Positions 1 through 9,590 of a stretch of 55,117 bases of DNA are shown piece by piece (position 1 is the first letter of the stretch; each line of letters begins with the position of its first letter). The stretch lies in the NCBI GenBank assembly GCA_017609285.1, contig JAFCEE010000001.1, positions 82,475-137,591 of the forward strand. Reading direction: 5' to 3'. Source of the DNA: Candidatus Pacearchaeota archaeon (GTDB taxonomy: Archaea; Nanobdellota; Nanobdellia; Pacearchaeales; GW2011-AR1). The translations under genes were made by a program, and so were the position numbers. The notes below the pieces were generated by a model that saw only the letters and a program-made list of their open reading frames with translations, was not told where the DNA came from and did not search any database.

Positions 1-263
1 TTAAAGTGTTAAAAGATTTAGCTGCAAACTCTATTGTTGGTGGGTTAGAAGAACCATATATTTATATTGCAAAGGCAGACAAGGCTTCAAGACCATATAG
101 AAGGTTTGGTTCTAGGAGATTTAAAAGAACTCATGTTTTGTTAGTTGCAAGAGACAGAAAATTTAAAGAAAAAAAGGCAAAAGAAAATAAGGAAAAAAAT
201 GAAGAAGTGAAAGAAAAAAAAGAAAAGAAAATGGGAAAAAAGGAAGAGGAGGAGAAAAAGTAA
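1..263 (+). CDS. rpl22: 50S ribosomal protein uL22, C-terminal part (5' truncated by window)
   Basis: Translation ...SRRFKRTHVLLVARDRKFK followed by a Lys/Glu-rich tail; lies just before uS3 as in archaeal S10 operons; open to the window edge. Confidence 0.85.
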   Translation, partial: KVLKDLAANSIVGGLEEPYIYIAKADKASRPYRRFGSRRFKRTHVLLVARDRKFKEKKAKENKEKNEEVKEKKEKKMGKKEEEEKK

Positions 264-264
264 A

Positions 265-933
265 ATGGAAGAAAAAAAGTTTGTTCAGTTAAAGAAGGAT
301 GAGTATGGTGTAAAGGAGTTTATAAAAAAGGAGTTGGGAAAAGGAAAGATGTCAAGCATAAAAATAGAATACACACCAATAGGAGAAAAGATTATTATAA
401 CTACAAACAAACCAGGTTTTGTTATAGGAAGGAAAGGCGAGAGGATTACTGAATTAACAACAGTTTTGAAAAAAAAGTTTAATTTGGAAAATCCTCATAT
501 AGAGATACAAGAAATAGAAAAGCCGGAATTTGATGCGCAAAGTATGGCAGATGAAATAGCTATGGCATTAGAAAGGTTTGGAAGTTTGAGATTTAAGGTT
601 ATTGCTTATAGAACTTTAGAAAGAATTGTAAAAGCAGGTGCATTGGGAGTTGAGATAAGGTTAAGTGGAAAATTACCCGGTGAGAGAGCAAGAGTTTGGA
701 GATTTGCTTACGGTTACTTGAAAAAAGCGGGAGATGCTGCAAGGATAGTGAGTAGAGCTGAAGCAAAGGCAAATCTTATATCGGGAACAGTTGGGATTAA
801 AGTTGCTATCTTGCCTCCAAATGTAAAGATTCATGATCAAATCCACATTACTCCAGAATTGGTTGGAGAATTAAAAAGAAATAAAGAGGAAATAGAGATT
901 AGTAAGGAAAAGAAAAAGGAAAAAAGAACATAA
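265..933 (+). CDS. rps3: 30S ribosomal protein uS3
   Basis: KH-type GFVIGRKGERI motif, LPGERARVWRFAYGYLKKAGD; operon position. Confidence 0.97.
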   Translation: MEEKKFVQLKKDEYGVKEFIKKELGKGKMSSIKIEYTPIGEKIIITTNKPGFVIGRKGERITELTTVLKKKFNLENPHIEIQEIEKPEFDAQSMADEIAMALERFGSLRFKVIAYRTLERIVKAGALGVEIRLSGKLPGERARVWRFAYGYLKKAGDAARIVSRAEAKANLISGTVGIKVAILPPNVKIHDQIHITPELVGELKRNKEEIEISKEKKKEKRT

Positions 934-942
934 GAGGGAAAA

Positions 943-1119
943 ATGGCTGTAATTAAAATGAGAGATATAGAAAATTTAAGTGAGAAAGAAATAGAGGAAA
1001 AACTGAAAGAGCTGAGAATAGAATTAATAAAGAAAAATCTCGTGGGAAATAAGTCAAGTAAAGTAAAGGCAAAAGAAATTAAAAAAGCTATAGCTAGACT
1101 ACTCACAGTCAAAAAATAA
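943..1119 (+). CDS. rpl29: 50S ribosomal protein uL29 (58 aa, below ORF-track cutoff)
   Basis: ATG at 943, TAA at 1117-1119; [58 protein letters not shown]; between uS3 and SUI1. Confidence 0.93.
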   Translation: MAVIKMRDIENLSEKEIEEKLKELRIELIKKNLVGNKSSKVKAKEIKKAIARLLTVKK

Positions 1120-1121
1120 AA

Positions 1122-1421
1122 ATGGATATATGTCCAAAATGTGGCCTTCCAAAACAAGCTTGTATTTGTGAGGAGATAGCAAGAGAAGAACAGAGAATAA
1201 CAGTGCAAGTAGAGAAAAGAAGATTTGGTAAATTAATAACAGTAATAAGTGGATTGGATAAAGAAGTCAATGTAAAGGATATAGCAAAAAAACTAAAAAC
1301 TGAATTGGCCTGTGGTGGAACATATAGAGATGGAAAAATAGAATTGCAAGGAGATCACAGGAAAAAGATAAAACAAGCTTTAATGAAATTGGGGTTCAAA
1401 GAAGAACAAATATCTGAATAA
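1122..1421 (+). CDS. sui1: Translation initiation factor aIF1 (SUI1 family)
   Basis: [23 protein letters not shown] and [20 protein letters not shown] motifs. Confidence 0.95.
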   Translation: MDICPKCGLPKQACICEEIAREEQRITVQVEKRRFGKLITVISGLDKEVNVKDIAKKLKTELACGGTYRDGKIELQGDHRKKIKQALMKLGFKEEQISE

Positions 1422-1435
1422 GAGGAGGTTAAAAA

Positions 1436-1768
1436 ATGAAAAAGAAAGAAAAGAAAATAGTAGCTAAAGATAGCTGTGCTGATCCTACTTGTCCAAAACA
1501 TGGCAAGTTAAAAGTTAGAGGAAGAATTTTCAAAGGTTATGTAATAAGAAAATTTCCAAGAAGAATTGTTATAGAGTTTGAAAGAATAGTTTATATAAGA
1601 AAATATGAAAGGTCTGAGAAAAGAAAAACAAGAATCCATGCTAGATTACCTACTTGTTCAGGAGACAAGATTAATGTTGGCGACTATGTTGTTGTTGGCG
1701 AGTGTAGGCCTTTAAGTAAGCTTATACATTTCGTTTTTTTAAAAAAAGTTAAGGAGACAGAAAAATGA
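1436..1768 (+). CDS. rps17: 30S ribosomal protein uS17
   Basis: CADPTCPKHGKLKVRGRIFKG and GDYVVVGECRPLSK. Confidence 0.95.
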   Translation: MKKKEKKIVAKDSCADPTCPKHGKLKVRGRIFKGYVIRKFPRRIVIEFERIVYIRKYERSEKRKTRIHARLPTCSGDKINVGDYVVVGECRPLSKLIHFVFLKKVKETEK

Positions 1769-2142
1769 GAGAAGAGTTATCTGGATGTTTAATAATTAAT
1801 GATGAAGGAAAGATTTTGTTGGTTAAAGAAGCGAAAGATTGGTACTGGAAAATTCCAGCTGGAAAGGTAGATGTGGGAGAAAGTTTGGAAGAAACAGCAG
1901 TTAGGGAGGCAAAAGAAGAGACTGGGTTAGGGGTGGAGATTGATGGGCATTTTACTACTTATGATTTTGAATTTAAAAGAAGATGTTTTAGGCTTCATGT
2001 TTATAGGGCTAGAATAATTAGAGGAACACCAAAAGTACAAGAAGGAGATACTATAGCAGAAGTTGGCTGGTTTCCGACTAGCTTTTTAAATCAAGAAAAT
2101 ACAACTCCATCAAATAAATTAATTTATCAAGATTTAAAATGA
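1765..2142 (+). CDS. NUDIX hydrolase
   Basis: Complete Nudix box GKVDVGESLEETAVREAKEETGL; overlaps uS17 stop and uL14 start by ATGA-type junctions. Confidence 0.95.
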   Translation: MREELSGCLIINDEGKILLVKEAKDWYWKIPAGKVDVGESLEETAVREAKEETGLGVEIDGHFTTYDFEFKRRCFRLHVYRARIIRGTPKVQEGDTIAEVGWFPTSFLNQENTTPSNKLIYQDLK

Positions 2143-2540
2143 AAGCAGTTTCAGCTAAAGTAACAAGGGCATTGAATCTTGGAAGTAAAGTGATAGCTGC
2201 AGATAATTCTGGAGCAAGAATTGTTAAGATTGTAGGTGTTAAGAGAAGTGGAAGTAAGAAAGGGAGACAGGTTCCAGCTAAAATAGCAGACTGGGTTAAA
2301 GTTTCAGTAAAAGAAGGAAGGCCAGATGTAAAAGGAAAAGTTTTTGATGCTGTTGTTGTCAGAGTTAAAAAACCATATAGGAGGTTGACAGGAGAGAGAA
2401 TATGCTTTACAGACAATGCTGTTGTCTTATTGAAAGACGAAAAAGGAAACCCTAAAGGAACGCAAATTAAAGGCCCTATAGCAAGAGAAGTGCAAGAAAG
2501 ATGGAAGGAGGTAGCTAAAATTGCTAGCATAGTAGTCTAA
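2139..2540 (+). CDS. rpl14: 50S ribosomal protein uL14
   Basis: [17 protein letters not shown]; operon position. Confidence 0.96.
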   Translation: MKAVSAKVTRALNLGSKVIAADNSGARIVKIVGVKRSGSKKGRQVPAKIADWVKVSVKEGRPDVKGKVFDAVVVRVKKPYRRLTGERICFTDNAVVLLKDEKGNPKGTQIKGPIAREVQERWKEVAKIASIVV

Positions 2541-2541
2541 A

Positions 2542-3042
2542 ATGAAGAAAAAATTTAGTAAAAAATGGAAAGCAAGTAAGCAAAAAAGAAAACAAAGGAA
2601 ATATAGAGCTAATGCTCCCCTTCATTTAAGAAAAAAATTTATGTCAACTAATCTAAGCAAAGAGTTAAGAGAAAAATATGGAAGGAGAAATTTTCCTATT
2701 AAGAAAGGTGATGTTGTAAAGGTTATGAGAGGAAAATTTAAAGGGAAAACTGGTAAAGTAAGCGAAGTAAATTTGAAAAGGTTGGGTGTTAGTATAGGGG
2801 GTATACAAAGACAAAAGAAAGATGGCACTAAAATTAATGTTTATTTTAACCCCTCAAACTTACAGATTCAAGAATTAGTATTAGAAGATAAAAAAAGAGA
2901 AAAGGCTTTGAAAAGACTTGGAAGAGAAAATAAACAAAAAGATATAATGGGAAAAATTAAAACAGAATCAGGTAAAAAAGAAGGAAAAAAGCTTATAAAG
3001 GAGGAGAAAGGAACAAAAGGGGAGGTAAAGGAGAAAAAATGA
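2542..3042 (+). CDS. rpl24: 50S ribosomal protein uL24 with Lys-rich C-terminal extension
   Basis: KOW-like [24 protein letters not shown]; operon position. Confidence 0.93.
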   Translation: MKKKFSKKWKASKQKRKQRKYRANAPLHLRKKFMSTNLSKELREKYGRRNFPIKKGDVVKVMRGKFKGKTGKVSEVNLKRLGVSIGGIQRQKKDGTKINVYFNPSNLQIQELVLEDKKREKALKRLGRENKQKDIMGKIKTESGKKEGKKLIKEEKGTKGEVKEKK

Positions 3043-3061
3043 AAAAATTGAGGAGAGAAAA

Positions 3062-3700
3062 ATGTACCTAAAAAGAAGTAAGATACCAAAAACATGGCCC
3101 TTACCAAGGAAGGGTAAGAAGTATATAGTTAGACCCCTACATAATTTAAGAAATTCTATTCCTTTATTAATAATATTAAGAGATGTTTTAAAATTAGTTG
3201 GAACAAGAAAAGAGGTAAAAAAAATTTTATCATCGGGAAAAATAAAAGTTAACGGCAAGGTAGTTAGGGACGAGAGATTTCCTCTTACTCTTTTTGATAA
3301 TTTAAATTTAGATAATAAAAATTTCAAACTTGTATATAAAAATAAAAAATTTGATATAGTAAAGATTAAAGATAAAGAGGCAGAAGAAAAGATAGCTAAA
3401 GTAATAGGGAAAAAGATTTTAAAAGGTAACAGGATGCAGGTAAATCTTAGCGATGGAAGAAACTATATTTTAAAAGAGAAAGTTAAAGTTGGAGATTCAA
3501 TAATAATAGACTTAAAAGAAAATAAGATATCTAAGATATTGCCATTTAAAGAAGGATGTAAAATTATGTTTATTAGTGGGAAACATGTTGGTGAAGTTGG
3601 TGAGGTTGAGGCGATTGACGAGAAAAGGAAAATTATTATTTTGAAAGTTGGTGATGAAAAAATAAATTCAAAAATAGATAATTTAATGGTTATAAAATGA
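3062..3700 (+). CDS. rps4e: 30S ribosomal protein eS4
   Basis: WPLPRKGKKYIVRPLHN...RNSIPLLIILRDVLKL; GKHVGEVGEV KOW. Confidence 0.94.
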   Translation: MYLKRSKIPKTWPLPRKGKKYIVRPLHNLRNSIPLLIILRDVLKLVGTRKEVKKILSSGKIKVNGKVVRDERFPLTLFDNLNLDNKNFKLVYKNKKFDIVKIKDKEAEEKIAKVIGKKILKGNRMQVNLSDGRNYILKEKVKVGDSIIIDLKENKISKILPFKEGCKIMFISGKHVGEVGEVEAIDEKRKIIILKVGDEKINSKIDNLMVIK

Positions 3701-4191
3701 GCATGCAAGATATTAATATAGAGAAAGTTATTTTGAGTATAAGTTCAGTAGGAGAAGAACTAGAAAAAGGAGTTAAACTACTGGAAAGACTTACTGGAAG
3801 AAAAGTAGCAATAAGAAAGAGTAGGAAAAGGATTCCAAGTTTAGGCGTAAGGCCCGGATTAGAAGTTGGTTGTTTAGTTACTTTAAGAGGCAAAGAAGCT
3901 AAAGAAATGTTGAAGAAGCTACTGCTTGCAGTAGACAATAGGCTAAGGAAAAAACAAATATCTGATAACTCATTTTCCTTTGGAGTTAAAGAGTATATTG
4001 AAATTCCTGGTATGGAGTATCAAAGAGACATAGGAATTTTAGGTTTTGATGTAACTGTTGCTTTTACAAAGAAAGGCAAAAGAATTGTTAGAAAAAAAAT
4101 AAAGAGAGGCAAACTCCCAAAAAAACAACAAGTAAGTAAGGAAGAAATAATTAATTTTTTAGAAAAAAATTTTAGGATTGAGGTAAGATAA
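3697..4191 (+). CDS. rpl5: 50S ribosomal protein uL5
   Basis: LLERLTGRKVAIRKSRKRIPSLGVRPG; EYIEIPGMEYQRDIGILGFDV. Confidence 0.95.
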   Translation: MSMQDINIEKVILSISSVGEELEKGVKLLERLTGRKVAIRKSRKRIPSLGVRPGLEVGCLVTLRGKEAKEMLKKLLLAVDNRLRKKQISDNSFSFGVKEYIEIPGMEYQRDIGILGFDVTVAFTKKGKRIVRKKIKRGKLPKKQQVSKEEIINFLEKNFRIEVR

Positions 4192-4192
4192 A

Positions 4193-4423
4193 ATGACAGT
4201 TAGTGATTGGAAAAAAATTTTGAAACAATTAAGAAATAAACCTGCTAAATTAGCTAAATTTTTGAAACATAATAAGCCAAAAGAAAGAAAATTTGGAATA
4301 GCCAGTAAGAAATGTGAGAGGTGTGGTAGATTTGGCGCTCATATTTCAAATTATAATTTAAATTTGTGTAGGCATTGTTTTAGAGAAATTGCTGAAGAAA
4401 TAGGGTTTAAAAAATATTCATAG
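4193..4423 (+). CDS. rps14: 30S ribosomal protein uS14
   Basis: Zn motif CERCGRFGAHISNYNLNLCRHCFREIA. Confidence 0.93.
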   Translation: MTVSDWKKILKQLRNKPAKLAKFLKHNKPKERKFGIASKKCERCGRFGAHISNYNLNLCRHCFREIAEEIGFKKYS

Positions 4424-4431
4424 GAGGGAAA

Positions 4432-4812
4432 ATGTCACAAGATATAGTTGCTGATGCACTAAACCAAATGATGAATGCTAAGAGAGCAAGAAAGAAAGAA
4501 TTAGAAGTTAGGCGGTACTCTAAGCTTTTACTGAAAGTTTTAGATATCGCTAAAAAACATGGTTATATAGTTGATTATGCTATAGATGAAAAAGAAAAAA
4601 AATTAAAAATAAAAATAGGAGAATTAAATGAGTGTAGGGCAATAAAACCAAGGTTCAATGTTAGCATTGGGGAAATAGAAAAGTATATGAGAAGATTCTT
4701 GCCTTCAAGAAATTTTGGTATAATTATAATTTCTTCAAGTAAGGGATTAGTTACACAAAAAGAAGCTTATGAAAAAAATACAGGAGGGACTTTAATAGCT
4801 TATTTTTATTAA
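4432..4812 (+). CDS. rps8: 30S ribosomal protein uS8
   Basis: DALNQMMNAKRARKKEL...RNFGIIIISSSKGLVTQKEA. Confidence 0.95.
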   Translation: MSQDIVADALNQMMNAKRARKKELEVRRYSKLLLKVLDIAKKHGYIVDYAIDEKEKKLKIKIGELNECRAIKPRFNVSIGEIEKYMRRFLPSRNFGIIIISSSKGLVTQKEAYEKNTGGTLIAYFY

Positions 4813-4813
4813 A

Positions 4814-5353
4814 ATGGTAAGGAAAAAAATTTTGGAAATAATAGAAGTTCCTGGAGACATTAAAGTAGAAATAGACGGAAAGACAATAAGGGCAAGCAAA
4901 GATTCTGAAAAACTGGAAAGAAAAATCGAGTGTGATGTAAGAAAAGAGAATAATAAATTAATCCTAGAATGTGAAAATGCAACTAAACGGGAGAAAAAAT
5001 TAATAAAGACAACAGTTGCACATATAAGAAACCTTATCAAAGGATTAGGAAAAAAATTTGTTTATAAATTACAAATTTGTTCAGTACATTTTCCAATGAA
5101 TGTTTCTGTTTCAGGAAATGAGTTAGTTATCAAGAATTTTTTAGGAGAGACAAAAGAAAGAAAAGCGAAAATTTTGAATGGTGTTGAGGTAAAAATTGAA
5201 GGCGATATTATTTATGTAGAGAGTAGCGATAAAGAAAAAGCAGGACAGACAGCTGCTAACATAGAACAAGCTACAAAGGTAAAAAATAGAGACAGAAGAA
5301 TTTTCCAAGACGGGATATTTATAATTGAAAAAGAAAAAGGAAGAAGAAAATGA
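4814..5353 (+). CDS. rpl6: 50S ribosomal protein uL6
   Basis: Operon position; NLIKGLGKKFVYKLQICSVHFPM...QAT.V.NRDRRIFQDGIFI. Confidence 0.94.
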   Translation: MVRKKILEIIEVPGDIKVEIDGKTIRASKDSEKLERKIECDVRKENNKLILECENATKREKKLIKTTVAHIRNLIKGLGKKFVYKLQICSVHFPMNVSVSGNELVIKNFLGETKERKAKILNGVEVKIEGDIIYVESSDKEKAGQTAANIEQATKVKNRDRRIFQDGIFIIEKEKGRRK

Positions 5354-5721
5354 CTAGAAAATTTTTAAGAACCGGGACAAAAAAGTATAAGAAATTGGGA
5401 AAAAAGAAAAAGGAGAAATGGAGAAGGGCAAGAGGAAGGGACAACAAGATAAGAGAAAAAAGGAAATCGAGGCCTAGAAAAGTTGAAATTGGTTTCAGAA
5501 CAAATAAAAAGGGGAGAGGAAAGATAAAGGGAAAAGACCCTATATTTATAGAAAATTTAAAGCAGGCCGAGAAAGTTAGAAAAGGGGATTTGATTATTAT
5601 TAGAAGAGTTGGTAAGAAAAAAAGACAAGAAATAGAAAAGAAAATTAAGGAAAAAGGCGGTAAAATAATAAATCTTTCAAGAAAAAATGAATCTAAAAAA
5701 GAAAAAGAAGCTAGTAGCTAG
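5350..5721 (+). CDS. rpl32e: 50S ribosomal protein eL32
   Basis: FLRTGTKKYKKLGKKKKEKWRRARGRDNKIREKRKSRPRKVEIGFRT. Confidence 0.92.
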   Translation: MTRKFLRTGTKKYKKLGKKKKEKWRRARGRDNKIREKRKSRPRKVEIGFRTNKKGRGKIKGKDPIFIENLKQAEKVRKGDLIIIRRVGKKKRQEIEKKIKEKGGKIINLSRKNESKKEKEASS

Positions 5722-6094
5722 AGTATTAAAAGTAGGAAAGAGGAGGATTATCTTAAATAGCAGTATGAAAGATGAAATTAAAGAAGCAATTACCCGACAA
5801 GATATAAAGGATTTAAAACAAGCTGGTGTCATTAGGATAAAAGAGAAGAAAGGTAGGAAAAAGAAAGACAAAAGGAAAACAAAAAAGAGGGAAGGAAAGA
5901 AAAAGAAAAAAATTAAAAGAGGAAAGCAAGAATATGTTAAGTTAACTAGAAAATTAAGAACTTATGTTAAAAATTTAAGGGATAAAGAAAAGATAGGTAA
6001 AGAAGATTATAGGAAATTTAGAAAAAAAATAAGGGCAAGGGTGTTCAGAGATTTGGCTCATTTGAAAGAAGCTGTGAAGGAGAAATTAAAATGA
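5687..6094 (+). CDS. rpl19e: 50S ribosomal protein eL19
   Basis: MNLKKKKKLVARVLKVGKRRI N-terminus; YVKLTRKLRTYVKNLRDKEKI. Confidence 0.93.
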   Translation: MNLKKKKKLVARVLKVGKRRIILNSSMKDEIKEAITRQDIKDLKQAGVIRIKEKKGRKKKDKRKTKKREGKKKKKIKRGKQEYVKLTRKLRTYVKNLRDKEKIGKEDYRKFRKKIRARVFRDLAHLKEAVKEKLK

Positions 6095-6591
6095 AAGTTA
6101 GGAAAAGAAGGAGAAGAGAGGGAAAAACAGATTATAAAGCAAGAATAAATTTACTTAGAAGCGGGAAAGATAGAATTGTATTCAGAAAGACAAACAGGTA
6201 TGTTATAGGACAGTATATAAAAAGTGAAGAAGCCAAAGATTATGTGCTTGTTGGTTTAACATCAAAACAACTATTAGAATATGGATGGCCTCAATCTTCT
6301 CGAGGAAGTTTAAAATCCTTACCTGCTTGTTATCTTACGGGCTTTTTATTAGGGAAAAAAATTCTTGATAAATACGGCGAAGGAACAGAAAGTATTTTTG
6401 ATATTGGATTATTAAGAAGTATAGTAAAATCCAGGGTTTATTCTTTTTTAAAGGGCGTTGTAGATGCAGGAATTAAAGTAAATTACAAAGAAGATATGTT
6501 TCCAGAAAAAGAAAGACTCGAAGGAAAATACTTAAAATCCAAAATCGAGGTTAATAAAATTAAAGAAAATATAGAAGGAAAGTTTAAGTAA
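6091..6591 (+). CDS. rpl18: 50S ribosomal protein uL18
   Basis: KVRKRRRREGKTDYKARINLLRSGKDRIVFRKTNRY. Confidence 0.95.
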   Translation: MKVRKRRRREGKTDYKARINLLRSGKDRIVFRKTNRYVIGQYIKSEEAKDYVLVGLTSKQLLEYGWPQSSRGSLKSLPACYLTGFLLGKKILDKYGEGTESIFDIGLLRSIVKSRVYSFLKGVVDAGIKVNYKEDMFPEKERLEGKYLKSKIEVNKIKENIEGKFK

Positions 6592-6592
6592 A

Positions 6593-7333
6593 ATGGTAGA
6601 GAAGAAAAAACAAGAAGGAAATGAAGAAGCTAAAGCAGAAGAAATTTTAGAGGAAAAATTAGTTGAAGAAGAAAAAGCTAAAGAGGAAAGAGAAGATGGA
6701 GCAAGATCTTGGAATCCTAAAACTAAAATTGGTAAACAGGTTAAAGAAGGAAAAATTAAGAATGTAGATGAAATTTTAGATAAATATAAAATATTAGAGC
6801 CAGAAATTGTTGATTCTTTATTGAACTTAGATGTTGAATTCCTTAATATTGGGCAAAGCAAGGGAAAATTTGGAGGTGGGAAAAGAAGAATATGGAAACA
6901 AACTCAAAAAAAGACAGCTGAAGGGAATATACCTACTTTCGCTTGTATGGCTGTTGTAGGGGATGAAAATGGGCATGTTGGTATTGGGTTAGGAAAAGCA
7001 AAAGAAACTCTGCCAGCAAGAGAAAAAGCAATAAGAAGAGCAAAATTAGATATCATAAAAGTAGAAAGGGGGTGTGGTAGTTTTGATTGTTCGTGTAATG
7101 AAAAACATAGTTTGCCTTTTATAGTTGAGGGTAAATCTGGAAGCAGTAAAGTAAGATTAATTCCTGCTCCTCAAGGAACTGGTTTAGTTATAGGAGATGA
7201 ATGCAAGAAAATTTTAAGATTGGCTGGAATAAAAGATATTTATAGTGAGACTTTTGGACAAACTAGGACGACTATTAATTTGGCTAAAGCCTGTATAGAT
7301 GCATTGAAAAAAACAGGGAAAAAGAAAAAATGA
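6593..7333 (+). CDS. rps5: 30S ribosomal protein uS5 with acidic/basic N-terminal extension
   Basis: RRIWKQTQKKTAEGNIPTFACMAVVGDENGHVGIGLGKAKE. Confidence 0.95.
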   Translation: MVEKKKQEGNEEAKAEEILEEKLVEEEKAKEEREDGARSWNPKTKIGKQVKEGKIKNVDEILDKYKILEPEIVDSLLNLDVEFLNIGQSKGKFGGGKRRIWKQTQKKTAEGNIPTFACMAVVGDENGHVGIGLGKAKETLPAREKAIRRAKLDIIKVERGCGSFDCSCNEKHSLPFIVEGKSGSSKVRLIPAPQGTGLVIGDECKKILRLAGIKDIYSETFGQTRTTINLAKACIDALKKTGKKKK

Positions 7334-7761
7334 TAGCAATAATAAGAATCAAAGGAAAGGTTGGAATAAGGAAAGATGTAGAGGAAACTTTAAACAGATT
7401 AAGATTGAGAAGAAAATATACCTGTGTTGTTGTTAGAGAGAAGAAAGAAATTTTAGGAATGTTAAAAAAAGTTAAAGATTATGTTGCTTATGGAAAAATT
7501 GACAAAAAAACTTTTGTTGAGTTAGTAAAAAAAAGAGGCTTACCATTAAAAAGGCAAGATAAAGGAAAAATAGATGCAGAAAAAGTTGTAAGAGAGTTTA
7601 TAGAGAGCAAAACTGAAAAAAAGCTGGATAATTTCGGCATTAAAAATTTTTTTAGATTACATCCTCCAAGAGGAGGAATAAAAAGTAAAGAGCATTTTCC
7701 AAAAGGTGTTTTAGGAAATAATAAAGAAAAAATTAATGATCTTATAAAGAGGATGTTATAA
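7330..7761 (+). CDS. rpl30: 50S ribosomal protein uL30
   Basis: IAIIRIKGKVGIRKDVEETLNRLRLRRKYTCVVV. Confidence 0.95.
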   Translation: MIAIIRIKGKVGIRKDVEETLNRLRLRRKYTCVVVREKKEILGMLKKVKDYVAYGKIDKKTFVELVKKRGLPLKRQDKGKIDAEKVVREFIESKTEKKLDNFGIKNFFRLHPPRGGIKSKEHFPKGVLGNNKEKINDLIKRML

Positions 7762-7762
7762 A

Positions 7763-8167
7763 ATGAAACTCAAGAAAAGAAAAAAATCACGAAGAATGAG
7801 GGGCACTAGGTTACATGGACATGCAATGAAAAAACATAAGGGGAAAGGTAATCGAGGGGGGAAAGGCATGTCAGGAACAGGAAAAAGAGCTGATCAGAAA
7901 AAAACTTATATTCTGAAATATAAAAAAAATTATTTTGGTAAAAAGGCGGGAAAAAAGAAAATTAAAAAAACCAAGGGAATAAATATTGGAGATATAGAAA
8001 AAAATTTGAAAAACTTTGTAAATAAAAAAGGGGAAATTGAATTAAAAGATTATAAGATTTTGGGCAATGGAGAGATAAAGCAAGCTATAACAATAAAGGC
8101 AAAATTATTTTCAAAAAAGGCAAAAGAAAAAATAGAAAAAGCTGGTGGAAAAGCTGTGAAAATATAA
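7763..8167 (+). CDS. rpl15: 50S ribosomal protein uL15
   Basis: KSRRMRGTRLHGHAMKKHKGKGNRGGKGMSGTGKRADQKK. Confidence 0.94.
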   Translation: MKLKKRKKSRRMRGTRLHGHAMKKHKGKGNRGGKGMSGTGKRADQKKTYILKYKKNYFGKKAGKKKIKKTKGINIGDIEKNLKNFVNKKGEIELKDYKILGNGEIKQAITIKAKLFSKKAKEKIEKAGGKAVKI

Positions 8168-8170
8168 AAA

Positions 8171-9556
8171 ATGAGGTTTCGAAATATATTGCGGCAGTTA
8201 CCAGAAATTAAAGGGCCCACTGAAAAAAAGTTAGGTTTTAATGTTAAACTTAAATGGACTTTAATTGTTTTAGTTACTTTCTTTGTTCTTGCTAATATTC
8301 CTTTATATGGCTTAGCTAAAAATGCTTTACAGAGATTTCAGTATTTAGCTATTATTCTTGGAACAGATTTTGGTAGCATAATAAGTTTGGGTATAGGCCC
8401 TATTGTTATGGCATCTATTATTTTACAACTTTTAGTTGGAAGTAAAATTATAGATATAGATACAACAAGTGAAGAAGGGAAGAAATATTTTCAAGGTCTG
8501 CAGAAGTTAATGGTTTTTGGTTTTGTAATTTTTGAAGCCTTAGTGTATGTTTTAATGAGGGGTTTAGAAGCAATGCCAGGTTATACTGGTATTGTTGTTT
8601 TCCAATTATGTTTAGGAGGTTTGGCTATAGTTTTTATGGACGAGTTAGTCCAAAAATGGGGTTTTGGCTCTGGTGTAAGTTTGTTTATTGCTGCAGGTGT
8701 TGGTTGGAGATTGTTTACAGGAATGTTTCAGTTTATAAATGAGGCAGGACAAAACTGTTTGTTAGATTTTTCCAGAACAGCTTGTGCAGGCAAGGTTTTA
8801 GTTATGATACAATCTATAATAAATCAGGCCCCTACAGAAGCTTTTAAGGCCTTTGCTATTCTTGCTGTTACTGCAATTATATTTTTGGTTGTAGTATGGG
8901 CCCAATCTTTGAAGGTCGAAGTGCCATTAAGTTTTGATAGGTTGAGGGGTTATGGTATTAGATGGCCTCTTTCATTTTTTTATGCATCTGTTATTCCTGT
9001 TATTTTAACTGCTGCCTTAGCAGCTAACTTACAATTATTTGCAGGTTTACTTGAAAACTGGCTTGGGAGTCCTACTTTCCTTGGAACTTTTATAAATGGG
9101 AGGCCTGTATCAGGTTTAGTTTTTTGGATTTCTCCTGTTAATATTTTAGAAGCTTCTATAACAGGAAGTTTAAGGGCTATTTTTATTGTTAAGGCTATAA
9201 CTCACATTTTATTTTATGTTGTTTTTTCTACCATATTTGCGATTTTTTGGGTTAAGACAAGTGGTATGGATGCTTCTTCACAAGCTAAAAATATTGTTAA
9301 TAGTGGCTTACAAATTCCTGGGTTTAGAAAAGACGAAAGAGTTTTAGAATCGGTGTTAGGAAGATATGTTATGCCATTAACTGTTATGGGTGGCGCCTCT
9401 ATAGGTTTGTTAGCTGCTTCTGCAAATTTATTGGGGGCTCTAACTTCTGGAACAGCCATTTTACTTGCTGTTATGATTATGTATCAATTTTATACTAATA
9501 TAGCTCAACAACATGCTGTAGATATGCATCCTGCCCTGAAAAAAATGATGGGTTAG
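8171..9556 (+). CDS. secY: Preprotein translocase subunit SecY
   Basis: About 10 TM segments; IISLGIGPIVMASIILQLLVG; operon position after uL15. Confidence 0.97.
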   Translation: MRFRNILRQLPEIKGPTEKKLGFNVKLKWTLIVLVTFFVLANIPLYGLAKNALQRFQYLAIILGTDFGSIISLGIGPIVMASIILQLLVGSKIIDIDTTSEEGKKYFQGLQKLMVFGFVIFEALVYVLMRGLEAMPGYTGIVVFQLCLGGLAIVFMDELVQKWGFGSGVSLFIAAGVGWRLFTGMFQFINEAGQNCLLDFSRTACAGKVLVMIQSIINQAPTEAFKAFAILAVTAIIFLVVVWAQSLKVEVPLSFDRLRGYGIRWPLSFFYASVIPVILTAALAANLQLFAGLLENWLGSPTFLGTFINGRPVSGLVFWISPVNILEASITGSLRAIFIVKAITHILFYVVFSTIFAIFWVKTSGMDASSQAKNIVNSGLQIPGFRKDERVLESVLGRYVMPLTVMGGASIGLLAASANLLGALTSGTAILLAVMIMYQFYTNIAQQHAVDMHPALKKMMG

Positions 9557-9590
9557 TTAAGTTTATAAAAGAAAAGAGGTTGAAACAAAA

